The translations under genes were made by a program, and so were the position numbers. Under the pieces are notes generated by a model. The model worked only from the letters and a program-made list of their open reading frames with translations. It searched no databases and was not told where the DNA came from. A DNA stretch of 64,000 bases from Formivibrio sp. (GTDB lineage Bacteria > Pseudomonadota > Gammaproteobacteria > Burkholderiales > Chitinibacteraceae): contig JARLJJ010000674.1 of the NCBI GenBank assembly GCA_031291275.1, forward strand, positions 1 through 64,000, written 5' to 3'. Below, one piece after another: positions 52,277-61,597 of the stretch; positions within the stretch are counted from its first letter, which is position 1, and every line of letters starts with the position of its first letter.

Positions 52277-55200
52277 GTGCCCCAAAAACGCCGCAAAACA
52301 CCGCCTCAACCCATCGATACCTCGCCTGCGCCTGTTGCGTTTGAAGCCCACTCGGTGCCCGCTTTTCCTATCGTTGGAATCGGCGCGTCGGCGGGCGGTT
52401 TGGCGGCCTTTGAGGCATTTTTCTCCGGCCTGCCCACCGATAGCTACCCGGGAATGGCCTTCGTTCTGGTGCAACACCTGTCGCCGGAACACAAGAGCTT
52501 GCTTGCCGAACTGATCGGGCGCTGTACGCGCCTGCCGGTCGTCGAAGTCGAGGACGGCATGGTGGTGCAGGCCAATCATGTTTATATCATTCCTCCCGGG
52601 CACGACATGGCGTTTCTCAACGGCACGCTGCAGTTACTCGATCCGTCGGCGGAGCGCGGCCAACGTCTGCCGATTGACTTCTTCTTCCGCTCGCTGGCGC
52701 AGGATCAGCACGAACGGGCGATCGGTATCGTGCTCTCGGGCACCGCTAGCGACGGCACGCTTGGCGTGCGTGCGATCAAGGGCGAAGGCGGCATGGTCAT
52801 GGTGCAGAATCCCGAATCGACCGTGTACGACGGCATGCCGCGTAGCGCCATTGCCACCGGTCTCGTCGATTACGTGTTGCCGCCAGCGGAGATGCCCGCC
52901 CAGCTTATGGCCTACACCCAGCATGCCTTTGGCAAGTCGCGCCATCCGGCCAGCTCGCCGACACCGAAGAGCGAAAGCGCGCTGAAGAAAATCTTTATCC
53001 TGCTGCGCGCGCAGACTGGGCACGATTTCTCGCAGTACAAGCCGAACACTATCCTGCGCCGCATCGAACGGCGCATGGCGGTACACCAAATCGACGCCAT
53101 CGAGCGCTATCTGCACTACCTGCAGCAAACGCCGGCGGAGACCGAGTCGCTGTTTCATGACCTGTTGATTGGCGTCACCCAATTCTTTCGCGATCCTGGG
53201 GCGTTCAAAGTGCTTGAGGACGAGGTTATCCCGAGGCTTTTCACCAGCCGGCGAGCGTCCGGCGACGTCATTCGCGTGTGGACGACGGGCTGTTCGACTG
53301 GCGAAGAGGCCTATTCGATCGCCATGTTGCTGCAAGAAGGCATGGAAGCGGCCAAGCAGAGCCATACCCTGCAGGTCTTCGCCACCGACATCGATAGCCG
53401 GGCGATTGCCACTGCGCGCGCCGCACTCTACCCGGCGAGCATCGCCGCTGACATCAGCCCCGAACGCCTGGCGCGCTTCTTCATTGTCCAGCCCGATGGC
53501 GTCTACCGTGTACACAAGAGCTTGCGCGACGCGCTGGTTTTCTCCGAGCAGGATGTGATCAAGGACCCGCCATTTTCCAGACTCGACCTGATCAGTTGCC
53601 GCAACCTGCTGATCTATCTGGGTGCCGAACTACAAAGGAAGCTGATCCCGCTTTTCCACTACGCGCTCAAGCCAAGCGGCATGCTCTTTCTCGGGACCTC
53701 GGAAGGCATCGGCGACTTTAACGACTTGTTTGCCGTGGTCGATCGTAAGGCCAAGCTCTATCAACGCAAGGATGGCTTGCAGAGCCAACCGCGCCTGCTC
53801 GTGAGCCGCCAGACGCCGCCACTGAGCGCGCTCAATGCGACGTTGGCCGGTGTCCAGAGCAAGACTACCGCACCGCTTAAACGGCCATTGCGCGAGCTCA
53901 CCGAACAGGCGCTGCTGCAGCACCTGGCACCGACTGCGGCCCTCGTTACCGAGCGTGGCGATATTCTTTATTTGCACGGGCGCAGTGGCATGTATTTGGA
54001 ACTGGCGCCGGGCGAGACTGGCGTCAGCAATATCCTCAAGATGGCGCGCGAGGGCCTGCGCCAGGCGCTCGGCATGGCGTTGCATCAAGTCGCAGCCAGT
54101 CGTCAGAGCGTGCGCATCCCGAGCCTCAACGTCAAGACCAACGGCCATTTTACCCGCGTCAACCTGGCCGTCTGCCCACTGGCGGCGGCGCCATCCGAGT
54201 CGGATGCGTCAAATCCGGCGAACGATTCGCTGCTCTATCTCGTTATCTTTGAGCAGGCGCCGGACGCTGTCGCTCCAGCTCCGGTCGCCGTCACGGATGG
54301 TGTGGTCGTCGATATCGAAAGCGAGTCTGCGGTACTGATCGCCGCGCTGCGTGACGAGCTGCGCGCCAAGGACGATTACCTGCAGAGCACGCATGAGGAA
54401 CTCGAGAGTTCGAACGAAGAGCTCAAATCGTCGAACGAAGAAATGCAGTCGGTTAACGAGGAGTTGCAATCGACCAACGAGGAGATGGAAACGTCCAAGG
54501 AAGAGTTGCAGTCGGTCAACGAGGAGCTGGCGACGGTCAATGCCGAACTCAATACCAAGGTGACCGACCTCACGCGGCTCAACAATGACATGAATAACCT
54601 GCTCGCGGGCACCGGTATCGCTACCGTCTTTGTTGATCATCAACTGCACATCGTGCGCTTCACGCCTTCCGCGAGCGCGATCATCAACCTGATCCTGAGT
54701 GACGTTGGGCGGCCAGTTGCGCACATGGTCTCCAATCTGGTCGGGTACAGCAGCCTGATTGCTGACACGCAGGACGTGCTGCAGACAATGGTGCCCAAGG
54801 TGCTCGAGGTTCAGACCACGGCCGGACGATGGTACTCGATGCGCATCCAGCCCTACCGCACGCTCGACAACGTGATCGAGGGCGCGGTGCTGTCCTTCGT
54901 CGACATCACCGAAACCGTGCAGGTCCGCGATGCCTTGCGTAAAGCCAACGAACTGCTGCGTCTGGCGGTTGTCGTTCGCGACGCGCAGGACGCCATCACC
55001 GTGCAGGATCTCGATGGTCGCATCCTGGCCTGGAATCCGGGTGCAGCAAGGATCTACGGCTGGAGCGAAGATCAGGCGCTGAGCCTCAATGTCAGTACGC
55101 GCATCCCGCCGGAACGGCGCGACGAGGCATTGGCGACCGTGCGTGCGCTGGGCCGCAAGCAAATTCTGCAACCCTACTTGAGCCAACGGATCGCCAGCGA

Positions 55201-55324
55201 CGGCGCGCGGATCGACGTCTCGATCACCTCGACGGCACTGCTCGATGGGAAGGGGGAAATGTATGCCATTGCCACCACCGAACGGCCGGTGGCCATGCAG
55301 CCAAGCGCAGGCAGTGTGAAATGA
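52277..55324 (+). CDS. CheB-CheR-PAS fusion protein, copy 2
   Basis: 1015 residues from GTG 52277 with GGAGG 6 bases upstream. CheB domain (about 25-215): Ser in GASAGG, His in QHLSPEHKS, Asp in GTASDGT. CheR domain (about 235-500), with SAM site TTGCSTGEEAYSIA. A PAS-like part and a coiled coil (about 685-770, repeats of SSNEELKSSNEEMQSVNEEL) lead to two PAS domains (about 770-880 and 890-1010). It is the same design as the 30.7-33.4 kb gene but has an extra C-terminal PAS. It overlaps the following histidine kinase at ATGA, so the two are partners. Confidence 0.9.
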   Translation: MPQKRRKTPPQPIDTSPAPVAFEAHSVPAFPIVGIGASAGGLAAFEAFFSGLPTDSYPGMAFVLVQHLSPEHKSLLAELIGRCTRLPVVEVEDGMVVQANHVYIIPPGHDMAFLNGTLQLLDPSAERGQRLPIDFFFRSLAQDQHERAIGIVLSGTASDGTLGVRAIKGEGGMVMVQNPESTVYDGMPRSAIATGLVDYVLPPAEMPAQLMAYTQHAFGKSRHPASSPTPKSESALKKIFILLRAQTGHDFSQYKPNTILRRIERRMAVHQIDAIERYLHYLQQTPAETESLFHDLLIGVTQFFRDPGAFKVLEDEVIPRLFTSRRASGDVIRVWTTGCSTGEEAYSIAMLLQEGMEAAKQSHTLQVFATDIDSRAIATARAALYPASIAADISPERLARFFIVQPDGVYRVHKSLRDALVFSEQDVIKDPPFSRLDLISCRNLLIYLGAELQRKLIPLFHYALKPSGMLFLGTSEGIGDFNDLFAVVDRKAKLYQRKDGLQSQPRLLVSRQTPPLSALNATLAGVQSKTTAPLKRPLRELTEQALLQHLAPTAALVTERGDILYLHGRSGMYLELAPGETGVSNILKMAREGLRQALGMALHQVAASRQSVRIPSLNVKTNGHFTRVNLAVCPLAAAPSESDASNPANDSLLYLVIFEQAPDAVAPAPVAVTDGVVVDIESESAVLIAALRDELRAKDDYLQSTHEELESSNEELKSSNEEMQSVNEELQSTNEEMETSKEELQSVNEELATVNAELNTKVTDLTRLNNDMNNLLAGTGIATVFVDHQLHIVRFTPSASAIINLILSDVGRPVAHMVSNLVGYSSLIADTQDVLQTMVPKVLEVQTTAGRWYSMRIQPYRTLDNVIEGAVLSFVDITETVQVRDALRKANELLRLAVVVRDAQDAITVQDLDGRILAWNPGAARIYGWSEDQALSLNVSTRIPPERRDEALATVRALGRKQILQPYLSQRIASDGARIDVSITSTALLDGKGEMYAIATTERPVAMQPSAGSVK

Positions 55325-57102
55325 ATCGCCCCAATCAAAAGCCCGGTGTGGCAGCCGCGCTGCGCCAGCGCGCCGAAGCCGCATGTTGTGAATATGAGCA
55401 GCAGTCGGCGGCCGTGTTGACGGCGCTGTCACCCGAAGCGGCCGAGCAGATGTTGCACGATCTGCGCGTGCATCAGATTGAACTGGAAATGCAGAACGAA
55501 GAACTGCGTGCCTCGCAGTTCGCGCTCGACGTGGCGCGCGAACGCTATTTCGATCTCTATGACCTGGCGCCGATCGCCTATTGCACGCTCAGCGTGTCGG
55601 GGCAGATTGTGCAGGCCAATCTCGCTGCAGCCAATCTGCTTGGCGTGACGCGCGAGGCGCTGGTCGGCAAGCCGCTGTCGCGTTTTATCGGCAACGAATA
55701 CGCTGATCTCTTTTACCAGAAGCGCCAACAGCTCATCGAAAACGGAGTTGCGCTGGTCTGCGAACTGCGCCTGCTCAATGGCCGCAACGCGCCGACCTGG
55801 ACGCGGATCGAAGGCCGCCTTGCGCAACAGGCCGATGGCACGCCGGAGCTGCGTGTGATGCTGATCGACATCAGTGAACGCAAGCGCTTCGAGGACGAAC
55901 GGCGCAAGTCGGGCGCGTTGCAGCGCGCGATCTTCAACAGCGTTAATTTCTTGAGCGTTGCCACCGACGTTCACGGTGTCATCCAGGTTTTCAATGTCGG
56001 CGCGCAGCGCATGCTCGGCTATCCGGCCGACGAGGTGATCGACAAACTGACCCCTGCCGACCTCTGTGATCCGCAGGAAGTGATCGCACGTGCCAATGCC
56101 TTGTCCAATGAACAGGGAAGACCGCTGGCTCCCGGCCTAGAGGCGCTGGTGTTCAAAGCGTCGCGCGGCATCGAGGACATCTACGAACTGACTTTCATCC
56201 GTAGCGACGGAAGCCGCTTCCCGGCGCTCGTCTCGGTCACCGCGCTGCGCGACGATAAGGACCTGATCATCGGTTACCTGCTGATTGGCACCGACAACAC
56301 CGCGCGTAAACTGGCGGATGCCGAGCGAACTCGGTTCGAGGTAACGTTGCTGGAAAAGAACGTTGAACTCGAGAATGCGACGCAGCTGGCGCAAAAAGCC
56401 AACCTCGCGAAATCAGAATTTCTGTCAAGCATGAGTCATGAGTTGCGCACACCGCTAAATTCGATCCTCGGCTTTGCACAGCTTCTCGAATCGGCTGTTG
56501 TGCCACCGACGCCGGGCCAGAAGAAAAGCATCGACCAGATTCTCAAGTCCGGCTGGTATCTGCTCGAACTGATCAACGAAATTCTCGACCTGGCAGTGAT
56601 CGAGTCGGGGAAATCGACACTGTCGATTGAAGCTGTGTCGCTCGCCGCCGTTTTTGAAGAATGTCAGGCGATGATCGAACCGCAGGCGCAAAAATACGGC
56701 ATCTGCGTCACTTTTACGGAGTTCGCGACGCCGGTCCTGGTCAATGTCGACCACATGCGGGTCAAGCAGGTGCTGATCAACCTGCTGTCCAATGCCATCA
56801 AGTACAACCGGGTAGGGGGAACGGTCGCCGTCGATACTGTGCTTTCTGGTGACAATGCAATCCGCATCAGCGTGCGTGACAACGGTGAGGGTTTGACCCC
56901 GGAACTGATCGCGCAGCTCTTCCAGCCCTTCAATCGGCTGGGCCGGGAGTCCAGCGACGAGGCTGGCACGGGAATCGGCTTGGTCGTCTGCAAGCGCCTG
57001 ATCGACTGGATGGGTGGCACCATCGGCGTCGACAGTACCTTGGGTGTCGGCAGCGTATTCTGGTTTGAATTGACGCTGACATGCGATGCTGCTCTTGGCT
57101 AA
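55321..57102 (+). CDS. PAS-domain sensor histidine kinase
   Basis: 593 residues, no membrane helix. An N-terminal helical module (LHDLRVHQIELEMQNEELRASQ) leads into a first PAS (about 75-190), then a second PAS (about 200-330). HisKA has the phospho-histidine in MSHELRTPLNSILGF near residue 380. The ATPase domain has NLLSNAIKYN, DNGEGL and GTGIGLVVCKRLI. The stop-start overlap with the CheB-CheR-PAS gene suggests the kinase receives or sends signals through it. There is no response regulator nearby. Confidence 0.9.
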   Translation: MNRPNQKPGVAAALRQRAEAACCEYEQQSAAVLTALSPEAAEQMLHDLRVHQIELEMQNEELRASQFALDVARERYFDLYDLAPIAYCTLSVSGQIVQANLAAANLLGVTREALVGKPLSRFIGNEYADLFYQKRQQLIENGVALVCELRLLNGRNAPTWTRIEGRLAQQADGTPELRVMLIDISERKRFEDERRKSGALQRAIFNSVNFLSVATDVHGVIQVFNVGAQRMLGYPADEVIDKLTPADLCDPQEVIARANALSNEQGRPLAPGLEALVFKASRGIEDIYELTFIRSDGSRFPALVSVTALRDDKDLIIGYLLIGTDNTARKLADAERTRFEVTLLEKNVELENATQLAQKANLAKSEFLSSMSHELRTPLNSILGFAQLLESAVVPPTPGQKKSIDQILKSGWYLLELINEILDLAVIESGKSTLSIEAVSLAAVFEECQAMIEPQAQKYGICVTFTEFATPVLVNVDHMRVKQVLINLLSNAIKYNRVGGTVAVDTVLSGDNAIRISVRDNGEGLTPELIAQLFQPFNRLGRESSDEAGTGIGLVVCKRLIDWMGGTIGVDSTLGVGSVFWFELTLTCDAALG

Positions 57103-57152
57103 GTCGTCCGCGAACATCAAGATCCCAACGGTATGCAGTTCCATCCGGTCTC

Positions 57153-59111
57153 TTAGTTCTTTGTATCAACAAGCCGAATCGCGTTGCGCCCGGTCGCCTT
57201 GGCTTGATACATCGCGGAATCCGCCCACTTGAGAATGTCCTTACTGGAGTGATGGTTGGCGAACAGCGCCACGCCGATGCTTGCCGTGCACCGATATTCA
57301 ATGTGCGTGTCGGGCAGTCCTTCGCTGCTGACGGTCAGCAGATATGGGGTTGCCAGGGTGGCACGGACTTTCTCGGCGATCAAGCCCGCTTGGGCCATGG
57401 ATTCTTTGTGGTCCGCATCCAGCTCGCTGATCATGACCACAAATTCATCCCCGCCAAAGCGCGCCACGGTGTCCATCTCCCGGACACACGCTTTAAGTCG
57501 ATCTGCCACCTGAACCAGGAGCAAATCGCCTACCGCATGCCCATGGACGTCATTAAGTTGCTTGAAGTTATCCAGATCGAGGAACATCAGCGCGGCAAAA
57601 TGCGCACGGCGGTTGCTTGCCGCCACCGCTTGACTCAAACGATCATTGAGCAGACGCCGGTTAGGGAGTTTGGTAAGCGCATCATGGAACGCCAGTTGAC
57701 GCACCTGGTCCTCGACCAGCTTGCGTTCAGTGACGTCGCGAGAAACGACGAGCACCCGCTCGACCTGGCCTTGGTTATCCCGGATCACACTACCGGCCGA
57801 TTCCATTTCACGAATATCGCCGTTGGCCATCAGGATTCGATAGTGGGTCTGACGTCCTTCACCGGTTTGCACGGTTTCCCTGAAAATTTGTTTGAGGCGC
57901 TCCCGGTCTTCCGGATGGGTTTTGGCATAGGCGTTTGACCCATCCATGGCATTCGTGTCGCCGAAAAATTTCACGTACGAAGGGCTGTTGTAGAGTTGTT
58001 GCCCGTGCGAATCAAAAACGGCGATGAAGTCACCAATATTCTCGGCAATCAGATGAAAAAACTCCAACTGTTCACGCAAGGCATTTTCGGCCAATTTGAG
58101 TTGGGTGATGTTCGTATGTGCAATGACCGCCCCGTCGCCCAAAGGTGTCACGCGCATACAGAACCAGCGTTGTTGCTCCGCCGAATGAAAGGGATAGTCC
58201 AGACTGAATTTGAGCAAACGACCATTGATTACTGCTTGGATGCCATCGTGGAGGTTGAGGGCGTTAGCCTTCTTGCTTCCAGAGACAGCTTGGCACGCTT
58301 CCAGATAATTGGCCCCGACCGTGATCGCGGATTCGGACTGGCCAGTCTTGACGACATTTTTTGAAAAAAAACGCCGCCAGGATTGATTCACTGCGATGAT
58401 TCTGCCCTCGCGGTCCACGACGGCAATTTCAGCGTCGAGCGAGTCAATGATCGCGCTGTTGAAGGCCTCACTCTTTTGCAACGCGGCTTCAGCCTGTTTT
58501 CGCTTGTCGATGTCAATGAGCACCACACGCAGCACCGTTGCGCCGTCTTCCTCTTGCCCAACGCTAGTGGCCAGTTGTACCCAGAATGGCTTGCCATCGC
58601 TGTTCACAATGCGCAATTCGCAAGTTTGGGGCTCTGCATTTTCAAGGAGTTGTTTGAGGTGCAGGTGGTAGCTGTTAGCGTCTTCCTTGACAAGAAAGCG
58701 GGATAGCAGTTTCCCTACTAACGCACTGCGGGCCGCACCCAACAACGTAGAGGTGAGGAGATTGGTTTGCAGAATCTGACCTGACTTGCTGAGCGTGCAA
58801 TAACCGACGGGTGCCAAGTCATAGAGATCGAAATAACGTGCAAACGAGGTGTCCAATGCAAGTTGGGACTGGCGAAGTTCGTCGTTCTGCATCTCCAATT
58901 CGATCTGATGTACGTGAAGCTCGTGCATCATCAGGCGCGTGGCTTCTGGCGACATTGCTGCCAGTGCCTCCGGCGAGATAGCCGATTGCTCGCGGGAAAT
59001 GGCTTCTGCCTGCTTTCGCAGAGATTTCATTTCCTTTGTGTCCTTCATCTTGGACGGATCGTTTTTCCCAGCGGCAGGGCTTCGCTGTGTGGTGACGGTT
59101 CTCATAGGCAA
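57153..59111 (-). CDS. PAS-GGDEF diguanylate cyclase
   Basis: 652 residues. An N-terminal helical module (HELHVHQIELEMQNDELRQSQ) and PAS (DLYDLAPVGYCTLS) are followed by two or three further PAS domains (about 205-330 and 335-465) and a GGDEF domain (about 485-645). The active site is FGGDEF, with inhibitory REMD five residues before it. No EAL domain. It makes cyclic di-GMP in the cytoplasm. The first module is close to that of the convergent histidine kinase. A TTG at 59111 fits the GAGGA site; ATG 59105 is the alternative. Confidence 0.9.
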   Translation of the reverse strand: MPMRTVTTQRSPAAGKNDPSKMKDTKEMKSLRKQAEAISREQSAISPEALAAMSPEATRLMMHELHVHQIELEMQNDELRQSQLALDTSFARYFDLYDLAPVGYCTLSKSGQILQTNLLTSTLLGAARSALVGKLLSRFLVKEDANSYHLHLKQLLENAEPQTCELRIVNSDGKPFWVQLATSVGQEEDGATVLRVVLIDIDKRKQAEAALQKSEAFNSAIIDSLDAEIAVVDREGRIIAVNQSWRRFFSKNVVKTGQSESAITVGANYLEACQAVSGSKKANALNLHDGIQAVINGRLLKFSLDYPFHSAEQQRWFCMRVTPLGDGAVIAHTNITQLKLAENALREQLEFFHLIAENIGDFIAVFDSHGQQLYNSPSYVKFFGDTNAMDGSNAYAKTHPEDRERLKQIFRETVQTGEGRQTHYRILMANGDIREMESAGSVIRDNQGQVERVLVVSRDVTERKLVEDQVRQLAFHDALTKLPNRRLLNDRLSQAVAASNRRAHFAALMFLDLDNFKQLNDVHGHAVGDLLLVQVADRLKACVREMDTVARFGGDEFVVMISELDADHKESMAQAGLIAEKVRATLATPYLLTVSSEGLPDTHIEYRCTASIGVALFANHHSSKDILKWADSAMYQAKATGRNAIRLVDTKN

Positions 59112-59662
59112 TCCAAATCCTCAAGAAGAATACAAAGTCGCATTTTCCCGATGATGCTCATTTTCCTTATATAAAACCGTTCGGTAGCGCACAGTAGTAA
59201 GGAGAATGGCGGCATCCATGTTTTCATCAGTTTTAGTGCTTGTGCCGATATTGCAACCAATCTGTTGTGCCATGTGCGCTAGATTACGATTGCTGACACT
59301 CCTGAGAAGCTCACGTTACTTATTGAAGAGATGGCGATTGCCAATGTGATGAGAAAGTTGGACGAGCCCAACAAATTGCCGCTTCGGCAACGCAGCGGCT
59401 TCTCCATCAGCATGCCGCGCAGCATCTGCAGCGCTATGTTCGCAGGCGAACTGAATCGTCACCCATGATGGCCTACGATGGTGGCGTCCCCAATGGAAGG
59501 GTGCATGCTCGAATACTTGATCATGAATCCATGCAGGAATCCTGGTGCTCAATTCCCGCACACCATTAAGCAAAGAGAATTTCGACATTTTCAGCGGGGC
59601 TGTCGATTTCTATCGCTCCAGCCATACCCAACATCGTTAGGCATCAGAAGGAGATACCCTGC
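59112..59662. other. Intergenic region, GGDEF gene / iron permease-like gene
   Basis: About 550 bases. The palindrome at 59174-59193 is the only signal recognised. The 90-residue minus-strand ORF at 59316-59588 has no motif, and I do not call it. Confidence 0.5.
59174..59193. promoter_or_regulatory. GTTCG-N4-CGCAC palindrome, copy 7
   Basis: ACCGTTCGGTAGCGCACAGT: core GTTCG / CGCAC around GTAG. It lies 63 bases upstream of the PAS-GGDEF start and 470 bases before the permease gene, so the GGDEF gene is the nearer target. The flanks do not decide orientation clearly. Confidence 0.5.
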
Positions 59663-60073
59663 ATGCAAACTGCCACTTGGTACGGCCGATTTTCGAAGTC
59701 GGCCTCACACTTCTGCGGCCGGCCACGAACCTTTGCGCTGGCCGTCGCGGTGATAGTCGTTTGGATTGTCACAGGACCACTCTTTGCGTTCAGTGATACT
59801 TGGCAGCTCGTTATAAACACAGGAACGACGATTATCACTTTCTTGATGGTGTTCTTGATTCAGAACACGCAAAACCGAGACACCGAGGCCATTCAAATCA
59901 AGCTTGATGAACTGATCCGCGCAACGACGGGTGCGCACAATGCATTGCTTGACCTGGAGGAACTGGAAGAGGAAACCCTTGACGCCTTTCGCCGGAAGTA
60001 CCAGCTCCTGGCAAGCACCGCGCGCAATGAACTTGACCAAGGTAGCAAGGACACGGGAACCCCAGAAGCTTGA
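59663..60073 (+). CDS. Low-affinity iron permease family protein
   Basis: 136 residues. Two membrane helices (FALAVAVIVVWIVTGPLFAF and LVINTGTTIITFLMVFLIQ) are followed by QNTQNRDTEAIQIKLDELIR and an acidic helix. This is the bacterial short form related to yeast Fet4. Transport of iron is not shown for these two-helix proteins. AAGGAG lies 9 bases before the ATG. Confidence 0.85.
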   Translation: MQTATWYGRFSKSASHFCGRPRTFALAVAVIVVWIVTGPLFAFSDTWQLVINTGTTIITFLMVFLIQNTQNRDTEAIQIKLDELIRATTGAHNALLDLEELEEETLDAFRRKYQLLASTARNELDQGSKDTGTPEA

Positions 60074-60388
60074 TCATTGGGCTGACGCCCAACACCCACA
60101 TAGCATGAACGTCGGGTATCGGAAATAAACCGAGGTTAGAAGTCATTGGTGGCGGCGCTGGCGCAGATGCATGTACAGAGGACCGCGTGTTCAGCATGGT
60201 GAATCGAGTGCAGCCGCCCATCTATCTTCTGACTGCCGCCAGCAGGACAAACATCTGTGGTTGCGGTAATACTTCAGCAGAACCTAATATTTGGATTGGC
60301 CATGGGTATCGGGCGATGCGCAACAAGGTTCTCCGGCATACGTTAGTGCCGGAGAGGGTTTTCAGTGCTATTTCGCGAGGGTTTTGAT
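60074..60388. other. Intergenic region upstream of the aldo/keto reductase
   Basis: 315 bases. I see no gene, repeat or operator that I can support. Confidence 0.5.
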
Positions 60389-61438
60389 ATGCGTTACAAA
60401 AAGTTTGGTAACACCGGTCTTTTCGTATCCGAGCTGTGTCTGGGCACCATGACCTTCGGTGGCGAGGAGGGGATGTGGGGGCAGATCGGCAAGCTGCAGC
60501 AGGGCGATGCGGAAGCGCTGATTGGGCGTTCGCTTGATGCCGGCATCAATTTTATCGATACCGCCGACGTCTATTCGGATGGCCGTTCCGAGATCATCAC
60601 CGGTCAGGCGCTGAAAAACCTGAAAGTGCCGCGCGAGAATGTCGTGGTGGCTACCAAGGTTTTTGGCGAGACCGGCAGCAAGAGCACTAATTCGCGCGGA
60701 ATGTCGCGCTATCACATCATGGATGCGGTGAAGGCCAGCCTGCAGCGCCTGCAGCTTGAGCATATCGATCTCTACCAAATCCACGGATTCGACCCCGCGA
60801 CACCGATCGAGGAAGCGCTGCGCGCGCTGGATACCCTGGTACAGCAGGGGCATGTGCGCTATCTGGGAGTATCGAACTGGGCCGCCTGGCAGATCATGAA
60901 GGCACTGGGTATTTCGGAACGCCTCGGGTTGGCACGCTTTGAATCGCTGCAGGCGTATTACACGATAGCCGGGCGCGATCTGGAGCGCGAAGTTGTCCCG
61001 ATGCTGAACAACGAAAAGGTTGGCCTGATGGTGTGGAGCCCGCTCGCTGGTGGCCTGCTCAGCGGCAAATACAGCCGCGACGGGCAAGCCGAGGCCGGCA
61101 GCCGCCGCATCACCTTTGATTTCCCGTTGATCGACAAAGAACGCGCTTTCGATTGCGTCGATGTGATGCGCAAATTAGCCGAACCGCGCGGTGTATCGGT
61201 AGCGCAGATCGCCTTGGCCTGGCTGCTGCACCAGTCGGCAGTGACCAGTGTGATCATCGGCGCCAAGCGTGTCGATCAGCTTGATGACAACATCTCGGCT
61301 ACGGCAATCAAACTTAGCCCGGAAGAATTGGCCGAACTCGACAAGGTGAGTGCCTTGCCACGTGAATATCCATGCTGGATGCTGGAACGCCAGGGCGGAT
61401 ACCGGCGCCAGCAACTTGCGGATTCTCAAGCTGGCTAA
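60389..61438 (+). CDS. Aldo/keto reductase
   Basis: 349 residues from ATG 60389 with GAGGG upstream. The catalytic tetrad is visible: Asp in DTADVY with its Tyr, Lys in VVATKVFG, and His in YQIHGFD. NADPH-binding parts GVSNWAAWQI and SVIIGAKRVDQL are also present. It belongs to the YajO/Tas-like group that reduces aldehydes; natural substrate unknown. A hairpin follows the stop. Confidence 0.9.
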   Translation: MRYKKFGNTGLFVSELCLGTMTFGGEEGMWGQIGKLQQGDAEALIGRSLDAGINFIDTADVYSDGRSEIITGQALKNLKVPRENVVVATKVFGETGSKSTNSRGMSRYHIMDAVKASLQRLQLEHIDLYQIHGFDPATPIEEALRALDTLVQQGHVRYLGVSNWAAWQIMKALGISERLGLARFESLQAYYTIAGRDLEREVVPMLNNEKVGLMVWSPLAGGLLSGKYSRDGQAEAGSRRITFDFPLIDKERAFDCVDVMRKLAEPRGVSVAQIALAWLLHQSAVTSVIIGAKRVDQLDDNISATAIKLSPEELAELDKVSALPREYPCWMLERQGGYRRQQLADSQAG

Positions 61439-61453
61439 GGGAATTGAGTCGCT

Positions 61454-61486
61454 CCAACTCAAGAATGCTTCCTGCTCTTGAGTTGG
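61454..61486 (+). repeat. 11-bp inverted repeat after the aldo/keto reductase
   Basis: CCAACTCAAGA and TCTTGAGTTGG with an 11-base loop, 15 bases after the stop. Lacks a T run; probable transcript-end hairpin. Confidence 0.55.
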
Positions 61487-61597
61487 CCCCCGAAACTGAA
61501 TATGAACACCAAGCTGACCGGGCCGCATAACTGTAGGAATCTTGCTAGCGAATGCCCCATCAACGCTTTGTCAAAAGCCAGACCAGGGAGAACGATA

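Noticed and set aside
54209-55432. 407-residue minus-strand ORF opposite the second CheB-CheR gene
   Set aside because: Shadow of a coiled-coil and PAS coding region; its repeats are the complement of the heptads.
59316-59588. 90-residue minus-strand ORF
   Set aside because: No domain, no ribosome site, unlike neighbouring proteins in composition.
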